Source of the DNA: UBA4660 sp002405435
GTDB taxonomy: Bacteria > Bacteroidota > Bacteroidia > Flavobacteriales_D > Sanyastnellaceae
DNA length: 64,000 bases
Assembly: GCA_036747335.1 (NCBI GenBank)
Contig: DAIOCL010000001.1
Location: forward strand, 1 to 64,000
Direction of reading: 5' to 3'
Shown here: positions 35,746-43,853 of the stretch, one piece after another
Position numbering within the stretch: the first letter of the stretch is position 1
How the letters are laid out: every line of letters begins with the position of its first letter
The notes under the pieces: generated by a model
Seen by the model: only the letters and a program-made list of their open reading frames with translations
Databases searched by the model: none
What the model was told of the DNA's origin: nothing
Program-made: the position numbers and the translations under genes

Positions 35746-36990
35746 TCAGGCCCAGGAAGCAATTTTTTCCGCACGGTACTGGCCGGCCTCAAGCTTTTCG
35801 CGAACCTTCTTAAACGACTCAATGGTGTAATTGACATCCTCCAGGGTATGCACCACCGTCGGAATGAGCCTGAGCATAATCACGTCTTTTGGTACCACCG
35901 GGTACACCACAATAGAGCAGAATATGCCGTAGGTTTCCCGCAGGTCAAGCGTCACATTGGTGGCCTCGCCCAGCGAGCCCTTCATAAACACAGGCGTAAC
36001 GACTGAGTCGGTATGGCCGATGTCAAAGCCAGCCTGTTTGAGACCGTTTTGAAGCGACTTGGCTATATGCCAGAGCTGTGCTTGCAGTTCCGGTCGCGTG
36101 CGCATCATTTCAAGACGCTTGATGGCGCCAACGACAATCGGAAGGGGAAGCGACTTGGCAAAGGTTTGAGAGCGCATGTTGTAGCGCATGTACTCTATCA
36201 CGTGCGCATCGCTCGCCACAAAGGCACCGATGGTGGCCATGGCTTTGGCAAAGGTGCCGAAATACACATCGACCTTGTCCTGCACGCCCTGCACATCAGC
36301 AGCACCGCGTCCGCAATTGCCGATGGTACCAAATCCGTGCGCATCGTCGATAAACAGGCGGAAGCCGTATTCATCCTTAAACTTCACAATATCCTTGAGC
36401 CTGGCCATATCGCCCGCCATTCCAAATACCCCTTCCGTTAAGACGAGGATGCCTCCGCCGGTCTGGCTGGTGACCTGTTTGGCGTGCTTCAGCTGCTTTT
36501 CAAAACTCTCCATGTCGTTGTGCTGAAACACAAAACGCCTGCCGTGATGAAGGCGAACGCCGTCTACCATGCACGCATGGCATTCACTGTCATAGACAAT
36601 CACATCGTGCCGGCCGACCAGACACTCAATGGCACTCATGCAGCCCTGGTAACCGAAATTGAGCAGAAACGCATCTTCCTTGCCCATAAAACTGGCCAGG
36701 TCTGCCTCGAGTTGCTCGTGGTATTTGGTCTGTCCGCTCATCATCCGCGCACCCATCGGATACGCCATGCCCCACTGCGCAGAGGCTTCGGTATCTATCT
36801 GACGTACTTCAGGGTTGTTGGCCAGTCCGATGTAGTTGTTGAGGCTCCACACCAGCACGGGCTTGCCCCGGAAGGTCATGTGGGCACCCAGTTCGCCTTC
36901 CAGCTTAGGAAAGGTGAAATAGCCGTGAGATTCTTTGGAGTGCTGACCCAGGGGTCCGCGGTTTTTTTTGATGCGTTCGAAAATGTCCAA
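35746..36990 (-). CDS. spt: Serine palmitoyltransferase-like alpha-oxoamine synthase
   Basis: 414 residues from a TTG at 36990, giving MDIFERIKKNRGPLG, the start I know from Bacteroidota homologs. A longer TTG frame from 37020 begins inside a perfect -7 box, so it cannot be the start. This is a fold-type I PLP enzyme: DDAHGFGT (215-222) holds the cofactor-binding Asp, and Lys249 in FGTFAKAMA forms the Schiff base. It resembles the Bacteroides SPT, which condenses serine with palmitoyl-CoA to start sphingolipid synthesis, but 2-amino-3-ketobutyrate CoA ligase or another family member cannot be excluded. No other sphingolipid gene is adjacent. Confidence 0.85.
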   Translation of the reverse strand: MDIFERIKKNRGPLGQHSKESHGYFTFPKLEGELGAHMTFRGKPVLVWSLNNYIGLANNPEVRQIDTEASAQWGMAYPMGARMMSGQTKYHEQLEADLASFMGKEDAFLLNFGYQGCMSAIECLVGRHDVIVYDSECHACMVDGVRLHHGRRFVFQHNDMESFEKQLKHAKQVTSQTGGGILVLTEGVFGMAGDMARLKDIVKFKDEYGFRLFIDDAHGFGTIGNCGRGAADVQGVQDKVDVYFGTFAKAMATIGAFVASDAHVIEYMRYNMRSQTFAKSLPLPIVVGAIKRLEMMRTRPELQAQLWHIAKSLQNGLKQAGFDIGHTDSVVTPVFMKGSLGEATNVTLDLRETYGIFCSIVVYPVVPKDVIMLRLIPTVVHTLEDVNYTIESFKKVREKLEAGQYRAEKIASWA

Positions 36991-37017
36991 TGCAGTAAGA
37001 TTTACTTGATTACGGCA

Positions 37018-37025
37018 CAAAATTA
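37018..37025 (-). promoter_or_regulatory. -7 box TAATTTTG of the serine palmitoyltransferase gene
   Basis: Perfect TAnnTTTG match on the minus strand, 27 bases before the TTG at 36990. Its position decides the start codon call. Confidence 0.6.
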
Positions 37026-37078
37026 CAAGAAAGTCGGGACGAAGGTTTGGGCTGCGAAAATTGACCCGCCCGAAACGG

Positions 37079-39049
37079 TTACAGGCGCATGCCGATCAGC
37101 AGGATGTCGTCCAGTTGCTTGCGGCTACCCATCCATTCGCGCAGCAGGCGGTCGCAGTTTTCCTTGGCCGTGGAAAGCCCCGAGGCAGTGAGGCTCACAA
37201 TAAGGTTGCGAAAGCCTGACTTATTCAATTTCCGGTCGTGCGGTCCGCCATACTGGTCCAACAGTCCGTCTGTAAACATGTACAGGTGGTCGCCGGGCTC
37301 GTAATGATACACGGTATTGCGGAAACTTTTCTTCGCCAGGTTGAGCTCCCTGAATCCGATTGAACCACCGAGTGCCATGACACAAGGCCGGAGTTCTTCC
37401 ACACGGCCATCGCGCGCAATAACATAGGCTCCGCTTCCGGAACCCGCGAATGTGATGGTTTTTGACTGCGTGTCAATGACGCTGAGGCTGATTTCCAGTC
37501 CGTCATGCGCAATGCCGTATTCCTTGTCCTGATTGAGTATAACCACAATTTCATCGTTGAGGCATTTGAGCACCTTCGAGGGGTCACAGGATCCGACTTC
37601 ACCGATTACCTTTCGGAGTTTGTTGCTGGCAATGAGCGACAGAAAGGCACCCGGCACACCATGGCCGGTACAGTCCACTGCAGCGATCGTGATCAGGTCG
37701 TTTTCACGGTAAAACCAGTAGAAATCGCCGCTGACAATATCGCGCGGACGGAAATAAATGAAGCTCTCATCAAAGTGCTGTTTCAGCTCTGACTCCGGTA
37801 TGAGTATCGACTCCTGTATGCGCTTGGCATAATTGATACTGGCCATCACCTGCTGCCGCTGCAGGTTGATTTCCCTGTTTTGGTTTTTAAACAATGCATT
37901 GGTTTTCCGCTTTTTTGCCAACAGGAATGCCGTAAAGCCGATAAGCAGCAACAAGACGCCGAGCCCTGCAGAAGTCAACCGGATCATTGAGGCCTTGTGT
38001 TTGTTTTCCCTGTCAAGCCTTTCCATCCTGAGCTGGTTCTTTTCCGTCTCGTATTTCAGATTGAGTTCGCTGACCCGGTTAAGGTTGTCAATGCGGCGAA
38101 GGCTGTCGTTCATCACCGTATATTGCTTCTGCAGCTTGAAAGCCTGTTGGTGCAGCCCCTGGCGGTGGCTGAGTTCGGCTTCCAGTTTAAGGCACTCCAG
38201 GATCATTTCATTGAAGCCCAGTTGGGTGATTTTGGCATGGACGGCATCTGCCTCCTGGTGCGATTCGTAGTACCTGCCCATTTTCATGAGGCATTCTGCC
38301 CGCTGGAGTTTCGCATAATTGATGAGCAATTCCTCGCGTTCTTTCTCATAACTGCTGATGGCGCGGCTCAGGTACACGAGCGCAGAATCAGTCTGACCAT
38401 TTTCAAGCAACCATTCCCCCTCGACCAGATCCGTATTGATCAGACCGGGCGATGTTTTCATCCGCTCCTTGAGTTCGGCCAGTTTATAACCCGCCGTGTC
38501 GAAACTCCCCAGTGAAAGGTATTCCACACACACATTAAACAGGCAATGCAATTCATTGTCTTTCCGGTTTGCCTGCGCGGCCAGTTCCGCCGCCGACGAG
38601 AAACTCCTGATAGCATTGCGGTGCTCCTTTAGGTTGCTGTACACCACGCCGATGTTGTTGGTCACCATAGCCGCACCGTTGATGTCGCCGATGGCATTGT
38701 AGAAACCGAGTGACGTCTGGTAATTTTCTATCGCCGTGAGGTAATGAGCGCGGTTACAGGCCAGAATACCTTCAAAATTGTAGGCCCGTGCCAGCATGTC
38801 TTTTTTGCGCTGGGCCAATGACCAGGTGAGCACCATGTCTGTCAGGCGCCGGGCTACCTCCGGTTCGGTGACCAGCAGGGAATCGGCCCATGCGAGGTAC
38901 TGCCGGGCCCTAGCGGAATCAGCCGGTGCGGTACCGAGCTCAGCGGGCGCCTTTTCTAATTTAATCCCCTGTCCATCAATCTCTTGCAGGCTGACAAAGA
39001 GTACCATACCACTGAGTAGGGTGGTCAGGTATGTGGAGGGGAACTTCAT
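37079..39049 (-). CDS. TPR-containing SpoIIE/PP2C-family phosphatase
   Basis: 656 residues. Signal peptide (KFPSTYLTTLLSGMVLFVSLQ); periplasmic TPR array (about 45-330, with NNIGVVYSNLKEHRNAIRSF); coiled coil (about 325-350); one span (about 354-375, LTSAGLGVLLLLIGFTAFLL); cytoplasmic PP2C/SpoIIE domain (about 430-656) with metal-binding motifs SGDFYWFY, AAVDCTGHGVPGAFLS and FTDGLLDQ. The layout suggests that a signal read by the TPRs controls dephosphorylation of a cytoplasmic Ser/Thr target, perhaps an anti-sigma antagonist. No partner kinase or STAS gene is nearby. Confidence 0.9.
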   Translation of the reverse strand: MKFPSTYLTTLLSGMVLFVSLQEIDGQGIKLEKAPAELGTAPADSARARQYLAWADSLLVTEPEVARRLTDMVLTWSLAQRKKDMLARAYNFEGILACNRAHYLTAIENYQTSLGFYNAIGDINGAAMVTNNIGVVYSNLKEHRNAIRSFSSAAELAAQANRKDNELHCLFNVCVEYLSLGSFDTAGYKLAELKERMKTSPGLINTDLVEGEWLLENGQTDSALVYLSRAISSYEKEREELLINYAKLQRAECLMKMGRYYESHQEADAVHAKITQLGFNEMILECLKLEAELSHRQGLHQQAFKLQKQYTVMNDSLRRIDNLNRVSELNLKYETEKNQLRMERLDRENKHKASMIRLTSAGLGVLLLLIGFTAFLLAKKRKTNALFKNQNREINLQRQQVMASINYAKRIQESILIPESELKQHFDESFIYFRPRDIVSGDFYWFYRENDLITIAAVDCTGHGVPGAFLSLIASNKLRKVIGEVGSCDPSKVLKCLNDEIVVILNQDKEYGIAHDGLEISLSVIDTQSKTITFAGSGSGAYVIARDGRVEELRPCVMALGGSIGFRELNLAKKSFRNTVYHYEPGDHLYMFTDGLLDQYGGPHDRKLNKSGFRNLIVSLTASGLSTAKENCDRLLREWMGSRKQLDDILLIGMRL

Positions 39050-39188
39050 AGATGGCGAGGGCTTATACGCAAGGATCGGCCGCAGGTTCCACCGGGGTGA
39101 TGCAGGCCGGCGCGGTGCGGCACACAGGGTATGCGGACTATTTGGGGGAAAAAACCGGTTAAGCAGGTGGAATGGAGCCGGGTCGGAT

Positions 39189-39196
39189 TATATTTG
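39189..39196 (+). promoter_or_regulatory. -7 box TATATTTG of rpsT
   Basis: Perfect TAnnTTTG match followed by CGCCCCC, 22 bases before the rpsT ATG. Confidence 0.65.
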
Positions 39197-39218
39197 CGCC
39201 CCCATAGAAAAAAACGCC

Positions 39219-39473
39219 ATGGCGAATCATAAATCATCCATCAAGCGCATCAGGTCCACAGAGGCTAAAAACGCCCGCAACAAGTATTACCACAAGACCA
39301 CCCGCAACGCGGTGCGCAAACTGAGGGGTGCCAACTCCCCGAAGGAAGCTTCCGGCCTGCTGCCGGTGATTTCCGCCATGCTGGATAAGCTTGCCAAGCG
39401 CAACGTGATCCATAAAAACAAAGCAGCCAATCTTAAGAGTAGTCTGCAGGTCCATGTGAATGGCCTGAAATAA
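39219..39473 (+). CDS. rpsT: 30S ribosomal protein S20
   Basis: 84 residues, basic and helical: MANHKSSIKRIRSTEAKNA, KYYHKTTRNAVRKLRG and NVIHKNKAANLKSSL are S20 signatures. Binds 16S rRNA in the small subunit. The ATG at 39219 gives the normal N-terminus. It is framed by a perfect -7 box and a strong terminator, so it is a single-gene unit, as is usual for rpsT. Confidence 0.97.
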   Translation: MANHKSSIKRIRSTEAKNARNKYYHKTTRNAVRKLRGANSPKEASGLLPVISAMLDKLAKRNVIHKNKAANLKSSLQVHVNGLK

Positions 39474-39499
39474 TTCACCAAAACCAAACCGCTTACATG

Positions 39500-39529
39500 G
39501 CCCCCGCCCCCAGGCGGGGGCTTTTTTTT
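39500..39529 (+). terminator. Rho-independent terminator of rpsT
   Basis: Nine-pair stem GCCCCCGCC / GGCGGGGGC with loop CCCA, followed by eight T. Confidence 0.9.
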
Positions 39530-39547
39530 GTGCCAAAGTGTTTTGAG

Positions 39548-40252
39548 ATGGAGAAGGAATGGCACGGGGAGGGAAATATCCGCGAATGGCTGCCCGATGA
39601 GCGCCCGCGGGAAAAACTGATTGGAAACGGGGTGAGGGCACTGAGCGACGCCGAGCTGCTGGCCATCCTCCTTGGTTCGGGCACGCGGCGCTTGTCGGCG
39701 GTGGCACTGGCCCGCCATGTGCTGGCGCAGGCGGGGGGCAACCTGATTGAACTTGGCAACCTTAGCCTCCACAGGCTCGTGTCGATCCATGGCATGGGTA
39801 CCGCGCGGGCGGCCTCCCTCATGGCTGCCATCGAACTCGGGCGGCGCCGGCGGGCAGCCTCGCCGGCTGAGCGGAAAAAAATTGCAGCCTCACGCGAGGC
39901 CTTCGAGCAACTCGTGGGCGTGCTGGGCGACCTGCAGCATGAAGAATTCTGGGTGATGCTGCTTTCGCGGGCCAACCACGTGATTGCCCTGAAGAAGGTG
40001 AGTGAAGGCGGCATATCCTCCACCACGGTGGACCCAAAACGCATTTTCCGGACAGCCATTGAAGCCGGTGCCAGCAGTATCATTGTGGCGCATAACCATC
40101 CGTCGGGGAATACCGAACCGAGCCAGCAAGACAAAACACTCACGCAGCGCCTAAAACAAGCCGGCACCGTGCTGGAGTGTCCGCTTCTCGACCATCTGGT
40201 CGTAACCGCTACGCAGTATTTCAGTTTTGCCGACGAAGGATTATTGACATGA
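39548..40252 (+). CDS. radC: RadC/JAMM-family protein (putative DNA repair or metalloprotease)
   Basis: 234 residues from the ATG at 39548 (MEKEWHGEGNIREWLPDERP). N-terminal helix-hairpin-helix part (LSDAELLAILLGSGT; LVSIHGMGTARAASLMAAIE) and C-terminal JAMM metal site His182-x-His184 ... Asp195 in HNHPSGNTEPSQQD. Named for a historic link to repair; the enzymatic role of RadC is unsettled. Its stop overlaps the wecB start by ATGA, so the two are translationally coupled. Confidence 0.92.
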   Translation: MEKEWHGEGNIREWLPDERPREKLIGNGVRALSDAELLAILLGSGTRRLSAVALARHVLAQAGGNLIELGNLSLHRLVSIHGMGTARAASLMAAIELGRRRRAASPAERKKIAASREAFEQLVGVLGDLQHEEFWVMLLSRANHVIALKKVSEGGISSTTVDPKRIFRTAIEAGASSIIVAHNHPSGNTEPSQQDKTLTQRLKQAGTVLECPLLDHLVVTATQYFSFADEGLLT

Positions 40253-41385
40253 CGAAAAAGATTCTCACCATCATCGGGGCAAGGCCCCAGATCATCAAGT
40301 CGGCTGCCATCAGCACAGCGGTACGCACGCGTTTCTCCGGCCTACTGAGTGAGGTCATTGTGCATACCGGCCAGCACTATGACACCAACATGTCGGAGGT
40401 ATTTTTTACCCAGATGAACCTCCCCCGGCCGGCCTATAACCTGGGCGTCGGGTCGGGCCAGCACGGCGCGCAAACGGCAGCCATGATTGAAGGCATAGAA
40501 CGCATACTGCTGGAAGAACGCCCTCAGGCCGTGCTGGTGTACGGCGATACGAATTCAACCCTGGCAGCTGCGGTAGCTGCCTCGAAACTGCGCGTCCCTT
40601 TGGTCCACGTGGAAGCAGGGCTGCGCTCTTTCAACAAAGGAATGCCTGAGGAAATCAACCGTATCATGTGCGACCATGCCTCTACCCTTCTGTTTTCCCC
40701 TACCCTTGCAGGCATTGAAAACCTCAGGCGGGAGGGATTTGCGATAGGGGCCGAACCGCCTTACTCGGCTGATCATCCCGGCGTATTTCACTGCGGCGAT
40801 GTTATGTACGACAATGCGTTGCATTTCGCTCCGCTGGCCGACACCGTTGCTGCCCCGCCTAAAATCCGGGAACTCGACGGCAAACCCTTTGTACTGGCCA
40901 CTATTCACCGGGATGCGAACACCGATGACCCCAAAAGGCTGCGCCTTGTGGTTAGCGCGCTGAAGGCCGCCGCCGACGAACTGAACTGCAAGGTAGTCTG
41001 GCCCATGCACCCCCGGACACGTAAGATGTGCCTGCAGTTTGGCATGGCACCGGAAGCCATGGGAAACCAGCTGGTCATTACCGAACCGGCCTCATACCTC
41101 GAGGTGCTCAGGCTTGAACAGCATTGCACCCTGGTGATTACCGATTCGGGAGGCGTGCAGAAAGAAGCGTACTATTTCAAAAAACCCTGCATCATCATAC
41201 GCCCGGAAACGGAATGGATCGAACTCGTGGAAAACGGCAACGCCGTGTTGAGCGAACCCGATCCAGCCACCGTGGCGGCACACGGACGGCACTTTGCGGA
41301 AACACAGCACGCGATGACATGGCCAGCAATTTTCGGAGACGGGGATGCCGCGGGATTCATCTGCAACAAGGTGGCGGCCCTCTGA
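40249..41385 (+). CDS. wecB: UDP-N-acetylglucosamine 2-epimerase (non-hydrolysing)
   Basis: 378 residues from the ATG at 40249. Interconverts UDP-GlcNAc and UDP-ManNAc for surface polysaccharides. Seen: IIGARPQIIKSAAI, HTGQHYDTNMSEVFF, VYGDTNSTLAAA, HVEAGLRSFNKGMPEEINR (the acidic catalytic cluster), TIHRDANTDD (catalytic His) and TDSGGVQKEAYYFKKPCI. The length is standard. It overlaps radC by four bases. No glycosyltransferase or ManNAc dehydrogenase gene is adjacent. Confidence 0.93.
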   Translation: MTKKILTIIGARPQIIKSAAISTAVRTRFSGLLSEVIVHTGQHYDTNMSEVFFTQMNLPRPAYNLGVGSGQHGAQTAAMIEGIERILLEERPQAVLVYGDTNSTLAAAVAASKLRVPLVHVEAGLRSFNKGMPEEINRIMCDHASTLLFSPTLAGIENLRREGFAIGAEPPYSADHPGVFHCGDVMYDNALHFAPLADTVAAPPKIRELDGKPFVLATIHRDANTDDPKRLRLVVSALKAAADELNCKVVWPMHPRTRKMCLQFGMAPEAMGNQLVITEPASYLEVLRLEQHCTLVITDSGGVQKEAYYFKKPCIIIRPETEWIELVENGNAVLSEPDPATVAAHGRHFAETQHAMTWPAIFGDGDAAGFICNKVAAL

Positions 41386-41566
41386 GTGTCGGGCCAAACG
41401 GCCTCCATGCCGTCATGAGGTCGTGCATGCAGGTGTTTCTTCTTATACCCTTAGCGACCGGCGGGCCCACTGAAAACGCATGTAGTATCGCCGGCACTAG
41501 AACGCACTGACCGACACCTGAAGAATTTTGAAAACCGGCAGCGCAAACTGGTATGCGCGTTTGGCG

Positions 41567-41574
41567 TAAATTCG
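41567..41574 (+). promoter_or_regulatory. -7 box TAAATTCG of upp
   Basis: TAnnTTCG variant 26 bases before the upp ATG, in the 215-base gap after wecB. Nothing else was recognised in that gap. Confidence 0.45.
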
Positions 41575-41600
41575 TCACTCCAATTAACTCCGGCCCTACC

Positions 41601-42248
41601 ATGGTTCATGAACTCACGCGGCACGCCTCAGTGCTCTCCGACATACTCAGCCAGCTGCGCGATGAACAGGTTCAGAAAGACAGCCTGAAATTCAGAACCA
41701 ACCTGGAACGGGTAGGTGAAATCATCGCCTATGAAATTTCAAAAACACTGCGTTACGAAAAGCGCGATATCAATACTCCGCTCGGTGTAGCCGAAGTAGA
41801 AGAAGTGGCAGAGCAGCCCGTGCTGCTCACTATTCTGCGCGCCGGACTGCCTTTTCATCAGGGCATGTTGCGCATGCTGGACCGCGCAGAAAACGCGTTT
41901 GTTTCCGCGTACCGGAGGCACCACAAGGGCGGCGAATTTGAAATAGATGTTGAATATGTCAGCGCGCCTTCACTCGAAGGCAAAACGCTGATCATCGCCG
42001 ACCCGATGATTGCCACCGGTATGAGTATTGAAATGGTTTACAAGGCCATACTCCGAAAAGGAAATCCATCAAAACTCCATATTGCTTCGGTGATTGCCAC
42101 CGACACCGGCATCAACCACCTGCGCAGTAAGCTGCCCGAGCAGACCACCTTCTGGACCGCTGCAGTAGACAAGGAACTCACGGCTCAGGCCTACATCGTA
42201 CCGGGACTTGGCGATGCCGGAGACCTCGCATTCGGGAGGAAAGACTGA
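41601..42248 (+). CDS. upp: Uracil phosphoribosyltransferase
   Basis: 215 residues from the ATG at 41601. Converts uracil and PRPP to UMP (pyrimidine salvage). Seen: RVGEIIAYEISKTL, ILRAGLPFHQGML (uracil/PRPP loop), the PRPP-binding IIADPMIATGMSIEM and YIVPGLGDAGDLAFG at the C-terminus. The stop and the next ATG share one base (TGATG), so the downstream membrane protein is coupled to it. Confidence 0.94.
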   Translation: MVHELTRHASVLSDILSQLRDEQVQKDSLKFRTNLERVGEIIAYEISKTLRYEKRDINTPLGVAEVEEVAEQPVLLTILRAGLPFHQGMLRMLDRAENAFVSAYRRHHKGGEFEIDVEYVSAPSLEGKTLIIADPMIATGMSIEMVYKAILRKGNPSKLHIASVIATDTGINHLRSKLPEQTTFWTAAVDKELTAQAYIVPGLGDAGDLAFGRKD

Positions 42249-42709
42249 TGGCAGGTATTTTTTTTAAAATTTGTCTTTGGTGGCTGGCTTGTATCGGCAA
42301 GTTTCTGTTTGTGCCGTTTGTGATGATTATGGATGAAGGCGGCGAACACTGGTCGTGGCTCGGCACCATCTGCATTACCTCTTCGGGCGCAGCCCTGGGC
42401 GTGTACATCTTCTTCCATTTCGGAGAAGTAATCTTCAGCCACCTGCACAAGTGGTTCGGCGCACCGAAAAAGAATTTTAAACCCTGGAAGCGGCGCATCA
42501 TCAGGCTGAAATGGCGCTACGGCATCAAGGGACTGATGCTGGTTTCGGGAATGATCAGCGTGCCGGTAGCTTCACTGGTGGCCGCAAAATTTTACCGCCA
42601 TAACCCGCACGCACTGCCGCTGATGATCATCGGATTTTTCTTCTGGGCGATTCTGCTGTCTTCACTCGCCTACGTCATGAAACTGGCAGGCATTACCTTT
42701 TCGTTTTGA
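42248..42709 (+). CDS. Inner-membrane protein of unknown function
   Basis: 153 residues with about four hydrophobic stretches: 2-28 (IFFKICLWWLACIGKFLFVPFVM), 38-60 (LGTICITSSGAALGVYIFFHF), 94-112 (KGLMLVSGMISVPVASLVA) and 122-145 (LPLMIIGFFFWAILLSSLAYVM). A basic loop (KKNFKPWKRRIIRLKWR) lies between spans 2 and 3. I recognise no family. It is coupled to upp at its start and to the YjjG-like phosphatase at its end (TTGA), forming a three-gene operon. Confidence 0.7.
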   Translation: MAGIFFKICLWWLACIGKFLFVPFVMIMDEGGEHWSWLGTICITSSGAALGVYIFFHFGEVIFSHLHKWFGAPKKNFKPWKRRIIRLKWRYGIKGLMLVSGMISVPVASLVAAKFYRHNPHALPLMIIGFFFWAILLSSLAYVMKLAGITFSF

Positions 42710-43425
42710 AATCCTACGAACATATTTTTTTCGACCTGGACGGCACCCTGTGGGACCTACTCACCAACTCGCGCAAAGCACTGGGCGAGATGTTTGGCCG
42801 CTACCCGGGGCTGGAAGACCGGGCCGCAGATTTCGAAACGTTCTACGCGCACTATTACCGCCACAACCACCGGTTATGGACCTTGCTGCGCGAGCAACGC
42901 ATCAGTAAGGAAGAACTCCGGGTGCTGCGTTTCCGGCTGGCCTTCGGTGACATGGCCATTGACTGCGCGCAATGGGTGGAGCCTTTTGCAGACGAATTCA
43001 TGGAACTGTGCCCGCGGCAGGGGTACCTGATGAATGGTGCAGCTGCGCTGCTGGAAAAGCTCAGTACGCGCTATCCGCTGCACATCATTTCGAACGGATT
43101 CCCTGAAGTACAGTACATCAAGATGGAAACCTCGGGCATTCTCGGCTATTTCGGAGAGGTCATTCTCTCTGAACAATGCGGGGTAGCCAAACCCCACCCC
43201 GATATCTTCAGGCAAGCCATGGCGGCGACGGGTGCCCGTGCTGAAACAAGCCTGATGATCGGAGATGACTGGGAAGCCGATATTCTCGGGGCCCTTGGCG
43301 CCGGTATCGACCAGGCCTTTCTTACCAGCACAGAATCACAGGTTGACCCCGCCTTCGACCGGCACCGGATTCAGCCACCCACCTACGTGCTCGAAAGCCT
43401 TGGTGAACTGCATAGCATTCTGTGA
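42706..43425 (+). CDS. YjjG-like HAD pyrimidine nucleotidase
   Basis: 239 residues from a TTG at 42706 that overlaps the previous stop by four bases; the frame has no ATG before the first HAD motif. Motif I FFDLDGTLWD (two catalytic Asp), motif II IISNGF, motif III region AKPHPDIF and motif IV MIGDDWEADILGA match the YjjG subfamily, which clears non-canonical pyrimidine nucleotides. This fits its place downstream of upp in a salvage operon. Confidence 0.85.
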   Translation: MKSYEHIFFDLDGTLWDLLTNSRKALGEMFGRYPGLEDRAADFETFYAHYYRHNHRLWTLLREQRISKEELRVLRFRLAFGDMAIDCAQWVEPFADEFMELCPRQGYLMNGAAALLEKLSTRYPLHIISNGFPEVQYIKMETSGILGYFGEVILSEQCGVAKPHPDIFRQAMAATGARAETSLMIGDDWEADILGALGAGIDQAFLTSTESQVDPAFDRHRIQPPTYVLESLGELHSIL

Positions 43426-43535
43426 GCCATCATTTCACTTTCTTTTATTGATGCGTTGGCAGGGCCTGGTTGGATTTCACCGCCATTCATGCCGACATTT
43501 GCCTGCGATACATTAGATTACCATTTCCATTTCCC

Positions 43536-43853
43536 ATGAGTGAAAATAAGAGCCAACCCCAACTGAATATCGAATTGTCGGAAGACGTAGCTCAGGGCGT
43601 GTACAGCAACCTCGCCGTTATCACGCACAGCGCAGCAGAATTTGTTGTTGACTTTATCCGTGTCGTGCCCGGAGTGCCGAAGGCCAAGGTAAAGTCACGG
43701 GTCATACTGACACCACAGCATGCCAAGCGGCTTATGCGGGCGCTGGCAGACAACATCAGCAAGTTTGAATCTCAGCACGGAAAAATTGCAGAGTCAGTGC
43801 CGGGTGAACAGCAACTTCCCATCCACTTTGGCGGGCCCCAGGGTCAGGCCTGA
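43536..43853 (+). CDS. DUF3467 domain-containing protein
   Basis: 105 residues from the ATG at 43536 (MSENKSQPQLNIELSEDVAQ). The DUF3467 core is visible: GVYSNLAVITHSAAEFVVDF and RVILTPQHAKRLMRALADNI. Small cytoplasmic proteins of this family occur across bacteria and archaea, with no role known to me. Its last 60 bases overlap the 3' end of the dihydroorotase gene on the other strand. Confidence 0.87.
   Translation: MSENKSQPQLNIELSEDVAQGVYSNLAVITHSAAEFVVDFIRVVPGVPKAKVKSRVILTPQHAKRLMRALADNISKFESQHGKIAESVPGEQQLPIHFGGPQGQA

Noticed and set aside
37000..37020. TTG at 37020 as start of the serine palmitoyltransferase gene
   Set aside because: It lies inside a perfect TAATTTTG promoter box, so it would not be transcribed; the TTG at 36990 gives the family N-terminus.
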